Both the position numbers and the translations under genes were made by a program. Positions 36,957-45,714 of a stretch of 64,000 nt of DNA are shown in pieces; the first letter of the stretch is position 1, and the number at the start of each line of letters is the position of its first letter. Origin of the DNA: an uncultured Roseburia sp. (GTDB lineage Bacteria; Bacillota; Clostridia; Lachnospirales; Lachnospiraceae); assembly GCA_947652855.1 (NCBI GenBank), contig CANTEO010000003.1, forward strand, positions 1 through 64,000, given 5' to 3'. Under the pieces are notes generated by a model. It saw only the letters and a list, made by a program, of their open reading frames with translations, did no database searches and was not told the DNA's origin.

Positions 36957-37021
36957 GCACCTTGAAAATCAGGGACAATCTGCTTTACAATGAAAAGAAA
37001 TAGGTTAGAGAGGATGATGGT

Positions 37022-38638
37022 ATGAAGAAATTTTTTAAACTGCTGTCGGCGCTGGTTTTTGTTTTTGCAGTGGGGTTGGCAGGATATACTTTTGTCGACG
37101 CAGGCTCTGCGGGCGACGGGACGATTCCGAATACAGTCTATATTGGGGACATCGACGTCAGCGGGATGACGGCCGATGAGGCGCAGCAGGCGCTTGACCG
37201 CTATGTAAGCACGTTGAAGAATCAGACGTTTTCCCTGACGACAGGGGATAAGAGCATTCAGGTGACGGCTGAGGACATCGGGCTTCATGTTTCAAATGAA
37301 GACGTGGTGGAGGAGGCGTTAAACCTTGGCAAGACGGGAAATCTGATTGCCCGCTATAAGGATAAGAAGGATTTGGAGAAAGAGCCGAAGAAATTTCAGC
37401 TTACATATGGCGCCGACGAGGCGAAAATGCGGACGCTGCTCGGCGTGAACGCTGAGAACCTGAATCAGGAGGCGGTGAATTGCGGCTTAAAGCGTGAAAA
37501 CGGGGCGTTTACGATTACCGACGGCGCGAATGGCATTCAGGTGGACGTGGAGGCTTCTGTGAAGGCGATTCAGGAGTATCTGCAGAAGGAATGGGACGGA
37601 AAAGGCGCGACGATCACGCTTGCGACGGATGTGACGGAGCCGAAGGGGACGAAAGAGGAGCTTTCGAAGGTGAAGGATGTGCTTGGCTCGTTCCATACGG
37701 ATTATAGCTCCTCCTCCGCGGGCAGGGCGCAGAATGTGCGCAACGGCGCGGAGAAAATCAATGGGAGCGTCATCTATCCAGGCGATCAGTTTTCCGTTTA
37801 TGGGGCGGTCAGCCCGTTTGACGCGGAGAACGGGTATGAGCTGGCCGGCTCCTACGAGAACGGGACGACGGTGCAGTCGTATGGCGGCGGCATCTGCCAG
37901 GTGTCAACCACGTTATACAATGCGGTAATCCTTTCGGAGCTGCAGGTGGATGAGCGGTTCAACCATTCCATGATCGTTACCTATGTAAAGCCGTCGATGG
38001 ACGCGGCGATTGCCGGGACATATAAGGACTTGAAGTTCACGAACGACACAGACGCCCCGATTTATATTGAAGGCTATACGAGTGGGGGGCAGATTGGGTT
38101 TACGATTTATGGGCAGGAGACGCGCCCATCCAACCGGGAAGTGATTTTTGAGAGCGAGACGATCAGCCAGACGAACCCGGGCACGACGCTGCGGGCGGAC
38201 GGCAGCCACGGCATTGGCTATTTCGCGACAGTCACAAGCCCACATACCGGATATACGGCGAGGCTTTGGAAAATTGTGAAGGTGAACGGCGTGGAAGAGA
38301 GCCGGACGGAGTTCAACAGCAGCCGCTATAATCCTTCAAACAGAGTTGTGGCGGTCGGCACCGGAACGGCCAGCCCGGAGGCGGCGGCTCAGATGGCGGC
38401 TGCGATTGCGACCGGAGATGAGGCGACTTGCCGCAATACGGCGGCGGCCTTAGCGGGCGATCCGGCGGCCTTGGCTGCACAGGCGGCGGCTGCGCAGGCG
38501 GCGGCGGAACAGGCGGCAGCGGAACAGGCGGCGGCAGAGGCAGCCGCAGCGGCGGCTGCGCAGGCGGCAGCGGAACAGGCGGCGGCAGAAGCGGCAGCGG
38601 CGCAGCAGCAGGCCGGGGAAGTCCCGCAAGGTCAGTAG
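37022..38638 (+). CDS. VanW-family exported protein with peptidoglycan-binding_4 domain
   Basis: 538 residues. An N-terminal signal or anchor helix (about 4-24) leads to a YoaR-type region: NTVYIGDIDVSGMTADEAQQAL is the start of the first peptidoglycan-binding_4-like unit. The VanW core follows (about 220-400), with GDQFSVYGAVSPFDAENGYELA and the diagnostic SYGGGICQVSTTLYNAV. A G5-like region comes next. The last 60 residues are almost only Ala, Gln and Glu in AAAEQ-type repeats. The family is widespread in Gram-positives and its role is unclear; the name comes from the vanB cluster, but no resistance genes are near. It is monocistronic and ends before the hairpin at 38663. Confidence 0.88.
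   Translation: MKKFFKLLSALVFVFAVGLAGYTFVDAGSAGDGTIPNTVYIGDIDVSGMTADEAQQALDRYVSTLKNQTFSLTTGDKSIQVTAEDIGLHVSNEDVVEEALNLGKTGNLIARYKDKKDLEKEPKKFQLTYGADEAKMRTLLGVNAENLNQEAVNCGLKRENGAFTITDGANGIQVDVEASVKAIQEYLQKEWDGKGATITLATDVTEPKGTKEELSKVKDVLGSFHTDYSSSSAGRAQNVRNGAEKINGSVIYPGDQFSVYGAVSPFDAENGYELAGSYENGTTVQSYGGGICQVSTTLYNAVILSELQVDERFNHSMIVTYVKPSMDAAIAGTYKDLKFTNDTDAPIYIEGYTSGGQIGFTIYGQETRPSNREVIFESETISQTNPGTTLRADGSHGIGYFATVTSPHTGYTARLWKIVKVNGVEESRTEFNSSRYNPSNRVVAVGTGTASPEAAAQMAAAIATGDEATCRNTAAALAGDPAALAAQAAAAQAAAEQAAAEQAAAEAAAAAAAQAAAEQAAAEAAAAQQQAGEVPQGQ
38463..38625 (+). repeat. Ala/Gln/Glu-coding GCG-rich simple repeat
   Basis: The 3' end of the VanW-family gene is a run of GCG/GCA/GCC codons broken by CAG and GAA (units of the type gcggcagcggaacaggcg). 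Its low complexity makes slippage and length variation between strains plausible. The encoded tail is probably a flexible or helical wall-spanning stalk. Confidence 0.8.
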
Positions 38639-38662
38639 CAAAAACAAATGAATGAATATTGT

Positions 38663-38693
38663 AAGGCTGTCTTTTTTCATAGAAGACAGCCTT
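38663..38693 (+). terminator. Hairpin between the VanW-family and AIR synthase-like genes
   Basis: A perfect 11-bp stem, AAGGCTGTCTT with AAGACAGCCTT, is followed by ATTGTG rather than a T-run. It begins 24 nt after the VanW stop and ends 5 nt before the next ribosome binding site. It may be a weak terminator or shape translation of the next gene. Confidence 0.5.
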
Positions 38694-38706
38694 ATTGTGA
38701 GGTAAT

Positions 38707-39693
38707 ATGAAGATAGGAAAAGTGCCGGAGAGCGTGCTGAAGCGCTCTATATTAGGACAGATTCACACGAAAAGAGAAGAAGTCGTCCTGGGGGCGGCCG
38801 TGGGCGAGGACTGCGCCGCGGTGCGCTTGGATCGGGACGAGATTTTTGTGCTTTCCACGGATCCGGTCACCGGAACGGCCAAGGACATTGGAGATTTGGC
38901 CGTTTGGGTGACGTTAAACGATTTGGCGAGCGCCGGGGCCACGCCAATCGGCGTGATGCTCACCGCGCTTTTGCCGGAAGGCGTGACGGAAGAAGAGCTT
39001 CGGATGATGGTGCGCCAGGCGGAAGAGGCCTGCGCGAAGGCGAATGTGCAGATTATCGGCGGGCATACGGAGGTGACGGCGGCAGTGAACCGCCCAGTGC
39101 TGACCGTGACCGGCGTGGGCAAGGCAAAGGAAGGTAAGCTGATTTCCACAGCCGGGGCAAAGGCGGGGATGGACATTGTCGTGACGAAATGGGTTGGATT
39201 AGAGGGGACGGCCATCCTTGCCAAGGAGAGGCAGGAGGAGCTTTTGTCCCGCTTTCCCCGGGAATTTATAGAGCAGGCGCAGCAGCTTGACCAAATGCTC
39301 TCGGTGCTGCCAGAGTCGGAGGTGGCCGTCCGGTTTGGCGTGTCTGCCATGCATGACGTGACGGAAGGCGGCATTTTCGGGGCGCTTTGGGAGATGGCGG
39401 AGCGGTCCGGCGTTGGGCTTGAAATAGAGTGGAAAAGCATCCCCATTCGGCAGGAGACGGTGGAAATCTGTGAATTTTTTGGCGTCAACCCCTATGGCCT
39501 GATTTCCAGCGGCGCGATGCTGATGGCGGCAAAGGATGGAACGGGCCTTGTGGCCGAGCTTAAGAAGGCGCGCATTGCGGCAAGCGTCATCGGCAGGGCG
39601 ACCGCCGGGAAGGACAGGGTTTTGCTGAATGGAGACGGGCGCAGATTTTTGGAGCCGCCAAAGACAGATGAACTGTATCGGATTTTAAAGTAA
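38707..39693 (+). CDS. AIR synthase-related protein (HypE/ThiL-like fold)
   Basis: 328 residues. It has the PurM/HypE/SelD superfamily pattern: N-terminal acidic metal/ATP-binding motifs VGEDCAAVRLDRDEIFVLSTDPVTG and DLAVWVTLNDLASAGATPIG, and a later GGHTEV and HDVTEGGIFGALWEMAE. The C-terminal CGE tail of HypE and the Sec/Cys of SelD are absent, and it is too divergent for PurM or ThiL. It probably binds ATP and activates a carbonyl or carboxyl group, but the substrate is unknown. It heads a run of closely packed genes (12 nt to the Lrp gene). Confidence 0.78.
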   Translation: MKIGKVPESVLKRSILGQIHTKREEVVLGAAVGEDCAAVRLDRDEIFVLSTDPVTGTAKDIGDLAVWVTLNDLASAGATPIGVMLTALLPEGVTEEELRMMVRQAEEACAKANVQIIGGHTEVTAAVNRPVLTVTGVGKAKEGKLISTAGAKAGMDIVVTKWVGLEGTAILAKERQEELLSRFPREFIEQAQQLDQMLSVLPESEVAVRFGVSAMHDVTEGGIFGALWEMAERSGVGLEIEWKSIPIRQETVEICEFFGVNPYGLISSGAMLMAAKDGTGLVAELKKARIAASVIGRATAGKDRVLLNGDGRRFLEPPKTDELYRILK

Positions 39694-39705
39694 AAGGAGA
39701 GCAAA

Positions 39706-40188
39706 ATGCGTGAAAAGATTTTGGCGTTTATCGAAAAAAACAGCCGCATTGACCTAAAGGAGCTGGCGATCATGCTTGGCGTGACGGCGGAAGCTGTCGT
39801 AAGCGAGCTGGAGGCGCTGGAGGCGGAGCATGTCATCTGCGGCTACCATACGTTAATCAACTGGGAGAAGACGGGGATTGAGAAGGTGACGGCAATGATT
39901 GAGGTGCGCGTGGCGCCGCAGCGGGGCATGGGCTTTGACAAAGTGGCGGAGCGCATTTACAATTATCCCGAGGTGGAGTCGGTATACTTAATTTCCGGCG
40001 GCTTTGACTTTATGGTGATTTTGGAGGGGAAGACGCTGCGGGAGGTGTCTCAGTTTGTGTCGGAGAAGCTTTCTGCCTTGGATTCCATCCTCTCGACGAA
40101 GACGAACTTTATTTTGAAGAAATATAAAGATCATGGCACCATTATGGCAGAGCCGACAAAAGACGAAAGGATGAAGATTACGCCATGA
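39706..40188 (+). CDS. Lrp/AsnC-family transcriptional regulator
   Basis: 160 residues. An N-terminal winged helix-turn-helix (NSRIDLKELAIMLGVTAEAVVSELEAL) is followed by a RAM ligand-binding domain (KVTAMIEVRVAPQRGMGFDKVAERIYNYPEVESVYLISGGFDFMVILEGKTL). Such regulators sense amino acids and usually control nearby metabolic genes. The stop overlaps the aminotransferase start by 4 nt (ATGA), so local control of that gene is likely; this is inference. Confidence 0.9.
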   Translation: MREKILAFIEKNSRIDLKELAIMLGVTAEAVVSELEALEAEHVICGYHTLINWEKTGIEKVTAMIEVRVAPQRGMGFDKVAERIYNYPEVESVYLISGGFDFMVILEGKTLREVSQFVSEKLSALDSILSTKTNFILKKYKDHGTIMAEPTKDERMKITP

Positions 40189-41363
40189 GAAACCCGATTT
40201 CAAAGACAATCGCGGAGATTGCGCCATCCGGCATCCGAAAATTTTTTGACGTTGTGAATGAAATGCCCGACGCGATTTCCCTGGGCGTGGGCGAGCCGGA
40301 TTTCGACACGCCGTGGCATATAAGGGATGAGGGCATTTTTTCCTTGGAGAAGGGCAGGACGTTTTATACGTCCAATGCGGGGCTTGGGGAGCTTAAGTCA
40401 GAGATTGCGGGCTATTTAAAGCGGAAATGCAATATAGCGTACAATTCTGACAAAGAGGTGATGGTGACGGTCGGCGGCAGCGAGGCGATTGACCTTGCCA
40501 TGCGGGCTATGCTCGATCCAGGCGACGAGGTGCTGATCCCGCAGCCAAGCTTTGTCTGTTACCCGCCGTGCGCCGTGCTGGCGGGAGGCGTCCCGGCGAT
40601 TATTGAGCTAAAGGAAGAAAATGAGTTCCGGCTGACGGCGGACGAGGTGGAGCGGGCGGTGACGCCCAAAACGAAGCTTCTTGTCCTGCCATTTCCCAAC
40701 AACCCAACGGGTTCTGTCATGCGCAGAAGGGATTTGGAGGAAATTGCGGACGTTGTAAGAAAGCATGACTTATATGTGCTAAGCGATGAGATTTACGCGG
40801 AGCTGACATATGGGGAGGAGCCTCATGTGTCGATTGCGTCTTTGCCCGGGATGCGGGAGCGCACCGTCTTAATCAACGGGTTTTCCAAAGCATATGCCAT
40901 GACAGGCTGGCGGCTTGGCTATGCCTGCGCGCCGAACGTAATTTTGGAGCAGATGTTAAAGATTCATCAGTATGCGATTATGTGCGCCCCCACGACCAGT
41001 CAGTATGCGGCGGTGGAGGCGTTGAGGAACGGCGACGGCGACGTGGCGCGGATGCGGGAAGAGTACGATGGAAGAAGGCGGTATGTGCTGCACCGGTTCC
41101 GGGAGATGGGCTTATCCTGCTTTGAGCCATACGGCGCGTTTTATCTGTTCCCGTGCGTCAGCAAATTCGGCCTGACTTCGGAGGCGTTTGCGGAAAAGCT
41201 GTTAGCTGAGGAAAAGGTGGCCGTCGTGCCAGGCACTGCCTTTGGCGCAGGGGGAGAGGGGTTTGTCCGCGTCTCCTATGCGTATTCCCTGGAGGATTTG
41301 AAGAAGGCGCTTTCCCGCATTGAGCGGTTTATTCAAAAGCAAAGGAATGAAAACGAATCATGA
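40185..41363 (+). CDS. PLP-dependent class I/II aminotransferase
   Basis: 392 residues. The family pattern is complete: ISLGVGEPDFDTPWHIR at the N-terminus, PNNPTGSVM, SDEIYAELTYG, and the Schiff-base Lys235 in LINGFSKAYAMTGWRLGYAC. The C-terminal Arg in FVRVSYAYSLEDL binds the substrate carboxylate. It is closest to aspartate/aromatic aminotransferases of the PatA type, but the substrate cannot be told from sequence. It is coupled to the upstream Lrp gene and the downstream trmL gene by 4-nt overlaps. Confidence 0.9.
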   Translation: MRNPISKTIAEIAPSGIRKFFDVVNEMPDAISLGVGEPDFDTPWHIRDEGIFSLEKGRTFYTSNAGLGELKSEIAGYLKRKCNIAYNSDKEVMVTVGGSEAIDLAMRAMLDPGDEVLIPQPSFVCYPPCAVLAGGVPAIIELKEENEFRLTADEVERAVTPKTKLLVLPFPNNPTGSVMRRRDLEEIADVVRKHDLYVLSDEIYAELTYGEEPHVSIASLPGMRERTVLINGFSKAYAMTGWRLGYACAPNVILEQMLKIHQYAIMCAPTTSQYAAVEALRNGDGDVARMREEYDGRRRYVLHRFREMGLSCFEPYGAFYLFPCVSKFGLTSEAFAEKLLAEEKVAVVPGTAFGAGGEGFVRVSYAYSLEDLKKALSRIERFIQKQRNENES

Positions 41364-41863
41364 CGGCAATGAATATCGTATTGTACGAGCCGGAAATTCC
41401 GGCCAACACGGGAAATATCGGCAGGACCTGCGCGGCTACGGGCAGCGTGCTGCATTTGATTGAGCCGCTTGGCTTTCGGCTTGGGGAAAAGGAAATCCGG
41501 CGCGCCGGGATGGATTATTGGAAAGAGCTGGATGTCAGGCGGTACGTCAACTGGGAGGATTTCCTGGAAAAAAAGAAAGGCGCGAGGATTTATATGGCGA
41601 CGACGAAGGGAAGGCGTCTGTACACAGAAGCCTCCTATGAGCCAGGCAGCTATCTGCTGTTTGGGAAGGAAAGCGCGGGGATCCCGGAGGAGATTTTGGC
41701 GGAGCATGAAAAAGAGTGCATCCGGATCCCAATGGTGGGGCAGACGCGTTCGTTGAACCTTTCCAATTCGGTCGCCATCGTATTATATGAGGCGCTGCGT
41801 CAGCAGGGCTTTGCGGACATGACGCTGCAGGGCGGGCTGCATCGTTTGAAATGGAAGGAATAG
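41360..41863 (+). CDS. trmL: tRNA (cytidine(34)-2'-O)-methyltransferase TrmL
   Basis: 167 residues, a minimal SPOUT methyltransferase with no extra domain, as in TrmL. Motifs: VLYEPEIPANTGNIGRTCAATG at the start, LLFGKESAGIPEEIL, and the knotted C-terminal SAM site RIPMVGQTRSLNLSNSVAIVLYEALRQ. It methylates the wobble base of tRNA-Leu species. The ATG at 41360 overlaps the preceding stop; an ATG at 41369 is an alternative start. Confidence 0.94.
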   Translation: MTAMNIVLYEPEIPANTGNIGRTCAATGSVLHLIEPLGFRLGEKEIRRAGMDYWKELDVRRYVNWEDFLEKKKGARIYMATTKGRRLYTEASYEPGSYLLFGKESAGIPEEILAEHEKECIRIPMVGQTRSLNLSNSVAIVLYEALRQQGFADMTLQGGLHRLKWKE

Positions 41864-41871
41864 GGGCGCGT

Positions 41872-42741
41872 ATGGGAATCATTAAGGCCAGTAAATTAGT
41901 GCATGAATATATCCGGCGGGATGAGGAAGGGAACGTGGAGTCCATTCAGACGGCCGTAGACGAGGTGGATTTGGATGTGCAGGCAGGGGACTTCATTGCA
42001 ATTCTAGGGCATAACGGCTCCGGCAAGTCTACGCTCGCCAAGCATATCAACGCATTGCTTACGCCGAGCGGAGGGACGCTTTTTGTGGACGGGAAGGATG
42101 CGTCGGATGTGGAGAACGTATATGACGTGCGGCGCGCGGCGGGCATGGTGTTCCAAAACCCGGACAACCAGATTGTGGCGAGCGTCGTGGAGGAAGACGT
42201 GGGGTTTGGCCCGGAAAATATGGGCGTGCCTACGGATGAGATTTGGAGGCGGGTGGAAGAGAGCCTTTCATCTGTCGGGATGCTTCGTTACCGCAGCCAT
42301 TCTCCCAACCGCCTGTCTGGCGGGCAGAAGCAGCGCGTGGCGATTGCGGGCGTCATGGCGATGGAGCCAAAGTGCATTGTCTTGGACGAGCCGACGGCGA
42401 TGCTTGACCCAAACGGCAGGCAGGAAGTCCTTTCGGCGGTTCATGCGCTAAACCGCGAAAAGGGCGTGACGGTCTTGCTTATTACCCATTATATGGAAGA
42501 GGTTGTAGGCGCAGACTATGTTTACGTCATGGATCAGGGGAAAATCGTCATGCAGGGGACGCCGCGGGAGGTGTTTTCAGATGTGGATCGGATGAAGGAG
42601 TACCGGCTGGACGTGCCGCAAATTACGCTTTTGGCGCATGAGCTGAAGAAAGCGGGCCTTCCTGTTTCAGATGGGATATTAACCAGAAATGAGCTGTGCG
42701 GCGAATTGAAGCGCCTGCACCAAAGCGGAATGAGGCGATAG
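41872..42741 (+). CDS. ecfA1: ECF transporter ATPase EcfA1
   Basis: 289 residues from ATG 41872; an in-frame ATG at 41851 lies inside trmL and lacks a good ribosome binding site. Walker A is GHNGSGKST, the signature is LSGGQKQRVAIAG and Walker B is CIVLDEPTAMLDP. It forms the energy-coupling module with EcfA2 and EcfT, encoded directly downstream. The module drives vitamin and micronutrient uptake with interchangeable S components, none of which is encoded here, as expected for a group II ECF system. Confidence 0.95.
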   Translation: MGIIKASKLVHEYIRRDEEGNVESIQTAVDEVDLDVQAGDFIAILGHNGSGKSTLAKHINALLTPSGGTLFVDGKDASDVENVYDVRRAAGMVFQNPDNQIVASVVEEDVGFGPENMGVPTDEIWRRVEESLSSVGMLRYRSHSPNRLSGGQKQRVAIAGVMAMEPKCIVLDEPTAMLDPNGRQEVLSAVHALNREKGVTVLLITHYMEEVVGADYVYVMDQGKIVMQGTPREVFSDVDRMKEYRLDVPQITLLAHELKKAGLPVSDGILTRNELCGELKRLHQSGMRR

Positions 42742-42743
42742 AG

Positions 42744-43589
42744 ATGTCCATTATATTAGATAAAGTAAGCTATGTGTACAGCCCGGGGACGGCTTATGAA
42801 ATCTCGGCGCTAAAGAATATCAATTTAAAGATTGAGGACGGGCAGTTTATCGGATTAATCGGGCATACCGGCTCTGGCAAGTCCACGCTGATTCAGCATC
42901 TGAATGGGCTAGTGAAGGCGACCTCCGGGGGCATTTATTTTCACGGCCAGGATATTTATGACAGTGATTTTGACCTTAAGGAGCTGCGCACAAGAGTGGG
43001 CTTAGTATTTCAGTACCCGGAGCATCAGTTGTTTGAGACGACGATTTTCGACGACGTCTGCTTTGGGCCGATGAACCAGGGCCTGAAAAAAAACGAGGCG
43101 GGGCTTCGGGCGTTTGAGGCGCTAAAGGCGGTAGGCGTGCCGGAATCGCTGTATTACCAGTCTCCGTTCTCGCTGTCCGGCGGGCAAAAGCGCAGGGTGG
43201 CGATTGCCGGCGTGCTTGCGATGAAGCCGGAGGTTTTGATTTTGGATGAGCCGACGGCTGGCTTGGATCCTATGGGACGCGATGAGATCCTCGGCCTGAT
43301 CGAAAAGATGCATAGGGAGCGGGAGATGACAGTCATTTTGGTTTCCCACAGCATGGAGGACGTGGCGAAGTATGTGGGGCGGATTATCGTTATGAATGAC
43401 GGGGAAGTGATGTACGACGGCGCGCCGAGAGAGGTGTTTTCCCATTATAAGCAGCTTGAGGCGGTCGGGCTTGCGGCCCCGCAGGTGACCTATCTGATGC
43501 ATGAGCTTGCGGACGCGGGGATAGGCGTGGATGTCGCCGCGACGACGATAGAGGAAGCGAAGGAAAGCATTTTAAAGGGATTTCGATAA
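42744..43589 (+). CDS. ecfA2: ECF transporter ATPase EcfA2
   Basis: 281 residues from ATG 42744, 2 nt after the ecfA1 stop; the frame is open further upstream but would overlap ecfA1. Walker A is GHTGSGKST, the signature LSGGQKRRVAIAG and Walker B LILDEPTAGLDP. An EcfA2-type feature is the Q-loop stretch GLVFQYPEHQLFETTIFDDV. It makes a heterodimer with EcfA1. Confidence 0.95.
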   Translation: MSIILDKVSYVYSPGTAYEISALKNINLKIEDGQFIGLIGHTGSGKSTLIQHLNGLVKATSGGIYFHGQDIYDSDFDLKELRTRVGLVFQYPEHQLFETTIFDDVCFGPMNQGLKKNEAGLRAFEALKAVGVPESLYYQSPFSLSGGQKRRVAIAGVLAMKPEVLILDEPTAGLDPMGRDEILGLIEKMHREREMTVILVSHSMEDVAKYVGRIIVMNDGEVMYDGAPREVFSHYKQLEAVGLAAPQVTYLMHELADAGIGVDVAATTIEEAKESILKGFR

Positions 43590-43600
43590 GAAGGAAAGCT

Positions 43601-44404
43601 ATGTTAAGAGACATTACGTTAGGGCAGTATTATCCGGCAGATTCTATACTTCATAAGTTAGACCCGCGCGTGAAGCTGATGGGGACATTGATTTATATGA
43701 TTTCCCTGTTTACATTTCGTGGCGTTTGGGGCTTTCTTTTGGTGAGCTTTTTTCTGATGTTTTTGATCCATACGTCTAAAGTGCCGTTCTCTTATATGGT
43801 GAAGGGCTTAAAGGCGATTGTCGTGCTGCTTGTGATTACGGCGGCGTTTAATCTGTTCTTAACTCCGGGAAAGCAGGTTCTGCTCCATTTCTGGATTTTT
43901 ACAGTCACGCTGGAAGGGCTTAAGAACGCGGCGTTTATGATGGTGCGCCTGATTTACCTGATTGTGGGGACTTCGCTCATGACGCTGACGACGACGCCGA
44001 ACCAGCTTACGGACGGGCTGGAGAAGGCGCTTGCGCCATTGTCTAAAGTGAGGGTTCCGGTGCACGCCATAGCTATGATGATGTCGATTGCGCTTCGGTT
44101 CATCCCGATTCTGATTGAGGAGACGGATATTATTATGAAAGCGCAGATGGCGAGGGGAGCGGATTTTGAAAACGGGGGCCTGATTAAGCGGGCGAAGGGC
44201 ATGATCCCCCTGTTGGTCCCCCTGTTTGTGAGCGCATTCCGCCGCGCGGACGACTTGGCGATGGCGATGGAGGCGCGGTGCTATGTGGGGGGAGAAGGCA
44301 GGACGAAAATGAAGCCGTTAAAATATGCCAAAAGAGATGCGATTTCGTATCTTGTGATGGCGGCTTATCTTGGCGCCGTCATTGCGCTGCGGGTATTTGC
44401 ATAA
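43601..44404 (+). CDS. ecfT: ECF transporter transmembrane protein EcfT
   Basis: 267 residues with several membrane helices and the cytoplasmic coupling helices bearing the XRX-type motifs (AQMARGADF and AMEARCYVGG), which contact the two ATPases. The opening DITLGQYYPADSILHKLDPRVKL is characteristic. It connects EcfA1/A2 to the S component in the membrane. Confidence 0.94.
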   Translation: MLRDITLGQYYPADSILHKLDPRVKLMGTLIYMISLFTFRGVWGFLLVSFFLMFLIHTSKVPFSYMVKGLKAIVVLLVITAAFNLFLTPGKQVLLHFWIFTVTLEGLKNAAFMMVRLIYLIVGTSLMTLTTTPNQLTDGLEKALAPLSKVRVPVHAIAMMMSIALRFIPILIEETDIIMKAQMARGADFENGGLIKRAKGMIPLLVPLFVSAFRRADDLAMAMEARCYVGGEGRTKMKPLKYAKRDAISYLVMAAYLGAVIALRVFA

Positions 44405-44414
44405 GGAGGAAAAG

Positions 44415-45152
44415 ATGCGGGTTTGCTTAACGGTCGCATATGATGGGACAAAATATCATGGCTGGCAGCTTCAGCCGAATGGGATTACGATAGAGTCTGT
44501 GTTATGTCAGGCTCTTTCTGATTTATTTGGGGAAGAAATTCAGGTGATCGGCGCCAGCCGCACGGACGCGGGCGTGCATTCTTTGGGAAATGTGGCGGTG
44601 TTCGACGTAAGCACGCGGATTCCGGCGGAGAAAATTTCCTATGCCTTAAATCAAAGGCTGCCTGCGGATATCGTCGTGCAGGAGTCGAAAAAAGTGGCGG
44701 GGGACTTTCATCCCAGGCGATGTGAGAGCAGAAAGACGTATGAGTACCGGATTTTAAATAGGAAGTTTCCGGATCCAACAAGGCGGTTGGACACATATTT
44801 TTATTATTATGCCCTGGATCCAATGCAGATGCGAAAAGGGGCGGCATATCTGGTGGGAGAGCATGACTTTAAGAGCTTCTGCTCCATCCATACGGCGGCA
44901 GAGTCCACTGTCCGGAAAATTTGCTCGATTGACGTCACAAAGGAAGGCGACGTGATCGCGATCCGCGTCTGCGGGAACGGGTTCCTTTACAATATGGTGC
45001 GCATCATCGCGGGCACTTTAATTTTGGTGGGGAATGGGACGATTGCGCCAGAGCGGGTGAGGGAGATTTTGGAGAAACGGGACCGGGGCGCCGCAGGGCC
45101 GACGGCCCCGGCGCATGGCCTGACGATGATAGGGATTGAGTTTTTGGAGTAG
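44415..45152 (+). CDS. truA: tRNA pseudouridine(38-40) synthase TruA
   Basis: About 245 residues. The start ATG 44415 follows AAGGAGGA; the frame is also open upstream inside ecfT. The catalytic Asp is Asp51 in GASRTDAGVHSLGNV. The opening VCLTVAYDGTKYHGWQLQPNG and the late stretch GNGFLYNMVRIIAGTLILVG are typical TruA motifs. It modifies the tRNA anticodon stem. It is the last gene of the run that begins at 38707, converging on a small minus-strand gene. Confidence 0.95.
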   Translation: MRVCLTVAYDGTKYHGWQLQPNGITIESVLCQALSDLFGEEIQVIGASRTDAGVHSLGNVAVFDVSTRIPAEKISYALNQRLPADIVVQESKKVAGDFHPRRCESRKTYEYRILNRKFPDPTRRLDTYFYYYALDPMQMRKGAAYLVGEHDFKSFCSIHTAAESTVRKICSIDVTKEGDVIAIRVCGNGFLYNMVRIIAGTLILVGNGTIAPERVREILEKRDRGAAGPTAPAHGLTMIGIEFLE

Positions 45153-45158
45153 AAGACA

Positions 45159-45512
45159 TCATGAAATCTTTTGCAGCAGCTCGCTATGCTCCGTCACTGC
45201 TCTTTTCACTAAAGAGAGATCCTGCTTCATGGATTCATAGGTCTCGACCTGATCTTTATATCGGCCGTACGTTGAGGTGTAGCAGGATTCTATGGTGTTC
45301 AATCGAGGCAATATGATATTTTCTTGTGTCAATTCGATGCGTGTTACCCGATCCTTGACCTCCTGCAGGTCGTTTTTGACCTTCTGTACGTCGTCCTTGA
45401 CCTTCTGTACGTCGTCCTTGACCTCCTGCAGGTCATTTTTGATATCCTGAATATCTGTCTTGATGGGACTTAGCATATCAGATATTGCAAGCAGCAATTC
45501 GTTGTCTGTCAT
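45159..45512 (-). CDS. Small coiled-coil protein
   Basis: About 117 residues. The Met at 45512 (MTDNELLLAISD) is the likely start, with AAAGGAG about 8 nt upstream; the frame is open to 45557. Residues about 18-60 form a regular heptad series (DIQDIKNDLQEVKDDVQKVK...), a parallel coiled coil built from near-identical 7-residue units. The C-terminal part has further helices. No other domain is seen. Similar small proteins are common in Clostridia, with unknown roles. Confidence 0.75.
   Translation of the reverse strand: MTDNELLLAISDMLSPIKTDIQDIKNDLQEVKDDVQKVKDDVQKVKNDLQEVKDRVTRIELTQENIILPRLNTIESCYTSTYGRYKDQVETYESMKQDLSLVKRAVTEHSELLQKIS
45360..45443 (-). repeat. Four tandem 21-bp units in the coiled-coil gene
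   Basis: Four consecutive 21-bp units begin at 45360, 45381, 45402 and 45423. The two central ones (45381-45401 and 45402-45422) are identical and the outer two differ at a few bases. Each encodes one heptad, so unit gain or loss keeps the frame. Confidence 0.85.
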
Positions 45513-45714
45513 ATTATCACGCTCCTTTACATGGACGGTTTGTTTATAGAAAAGCATACCATATTAGGCGCGCAAAGTCTATGGCATTTTAGCTTAGCTC
45601 ACGAAAATCTATGTTCAGGCTTGGCCTGGGCGGCTGACGGCAAAAGCGGCTGCAAATGGATTTCCGTAAGCTAAGCCGCCTTATGAATTTGACAAAGCCG
45701 CCATGGAACTGTGC

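Noticed and set aside
38463..38625. CRISPR-like or intergenic tandem repeat
   Set aside because: The repeat is an in-frame Ala/Gln/Glu-coding tract at the end of the VanW-family gene, with no spacers.
37022..38638. VanW-family gene as evidence of vancomycin resistance
   Set aside because: VanW homologues are common in Gram-positives outside resistance clusters, and no vanHAX, vanY or vanRS genes are present.
38707..39693. AIR synthase-like protein as HypE or SelD
   Set aside because: The HypE C-terminal Cys motif and the SelD Sec/Cys loop are missing, and no hydrogenase or selenium genes are nearby.
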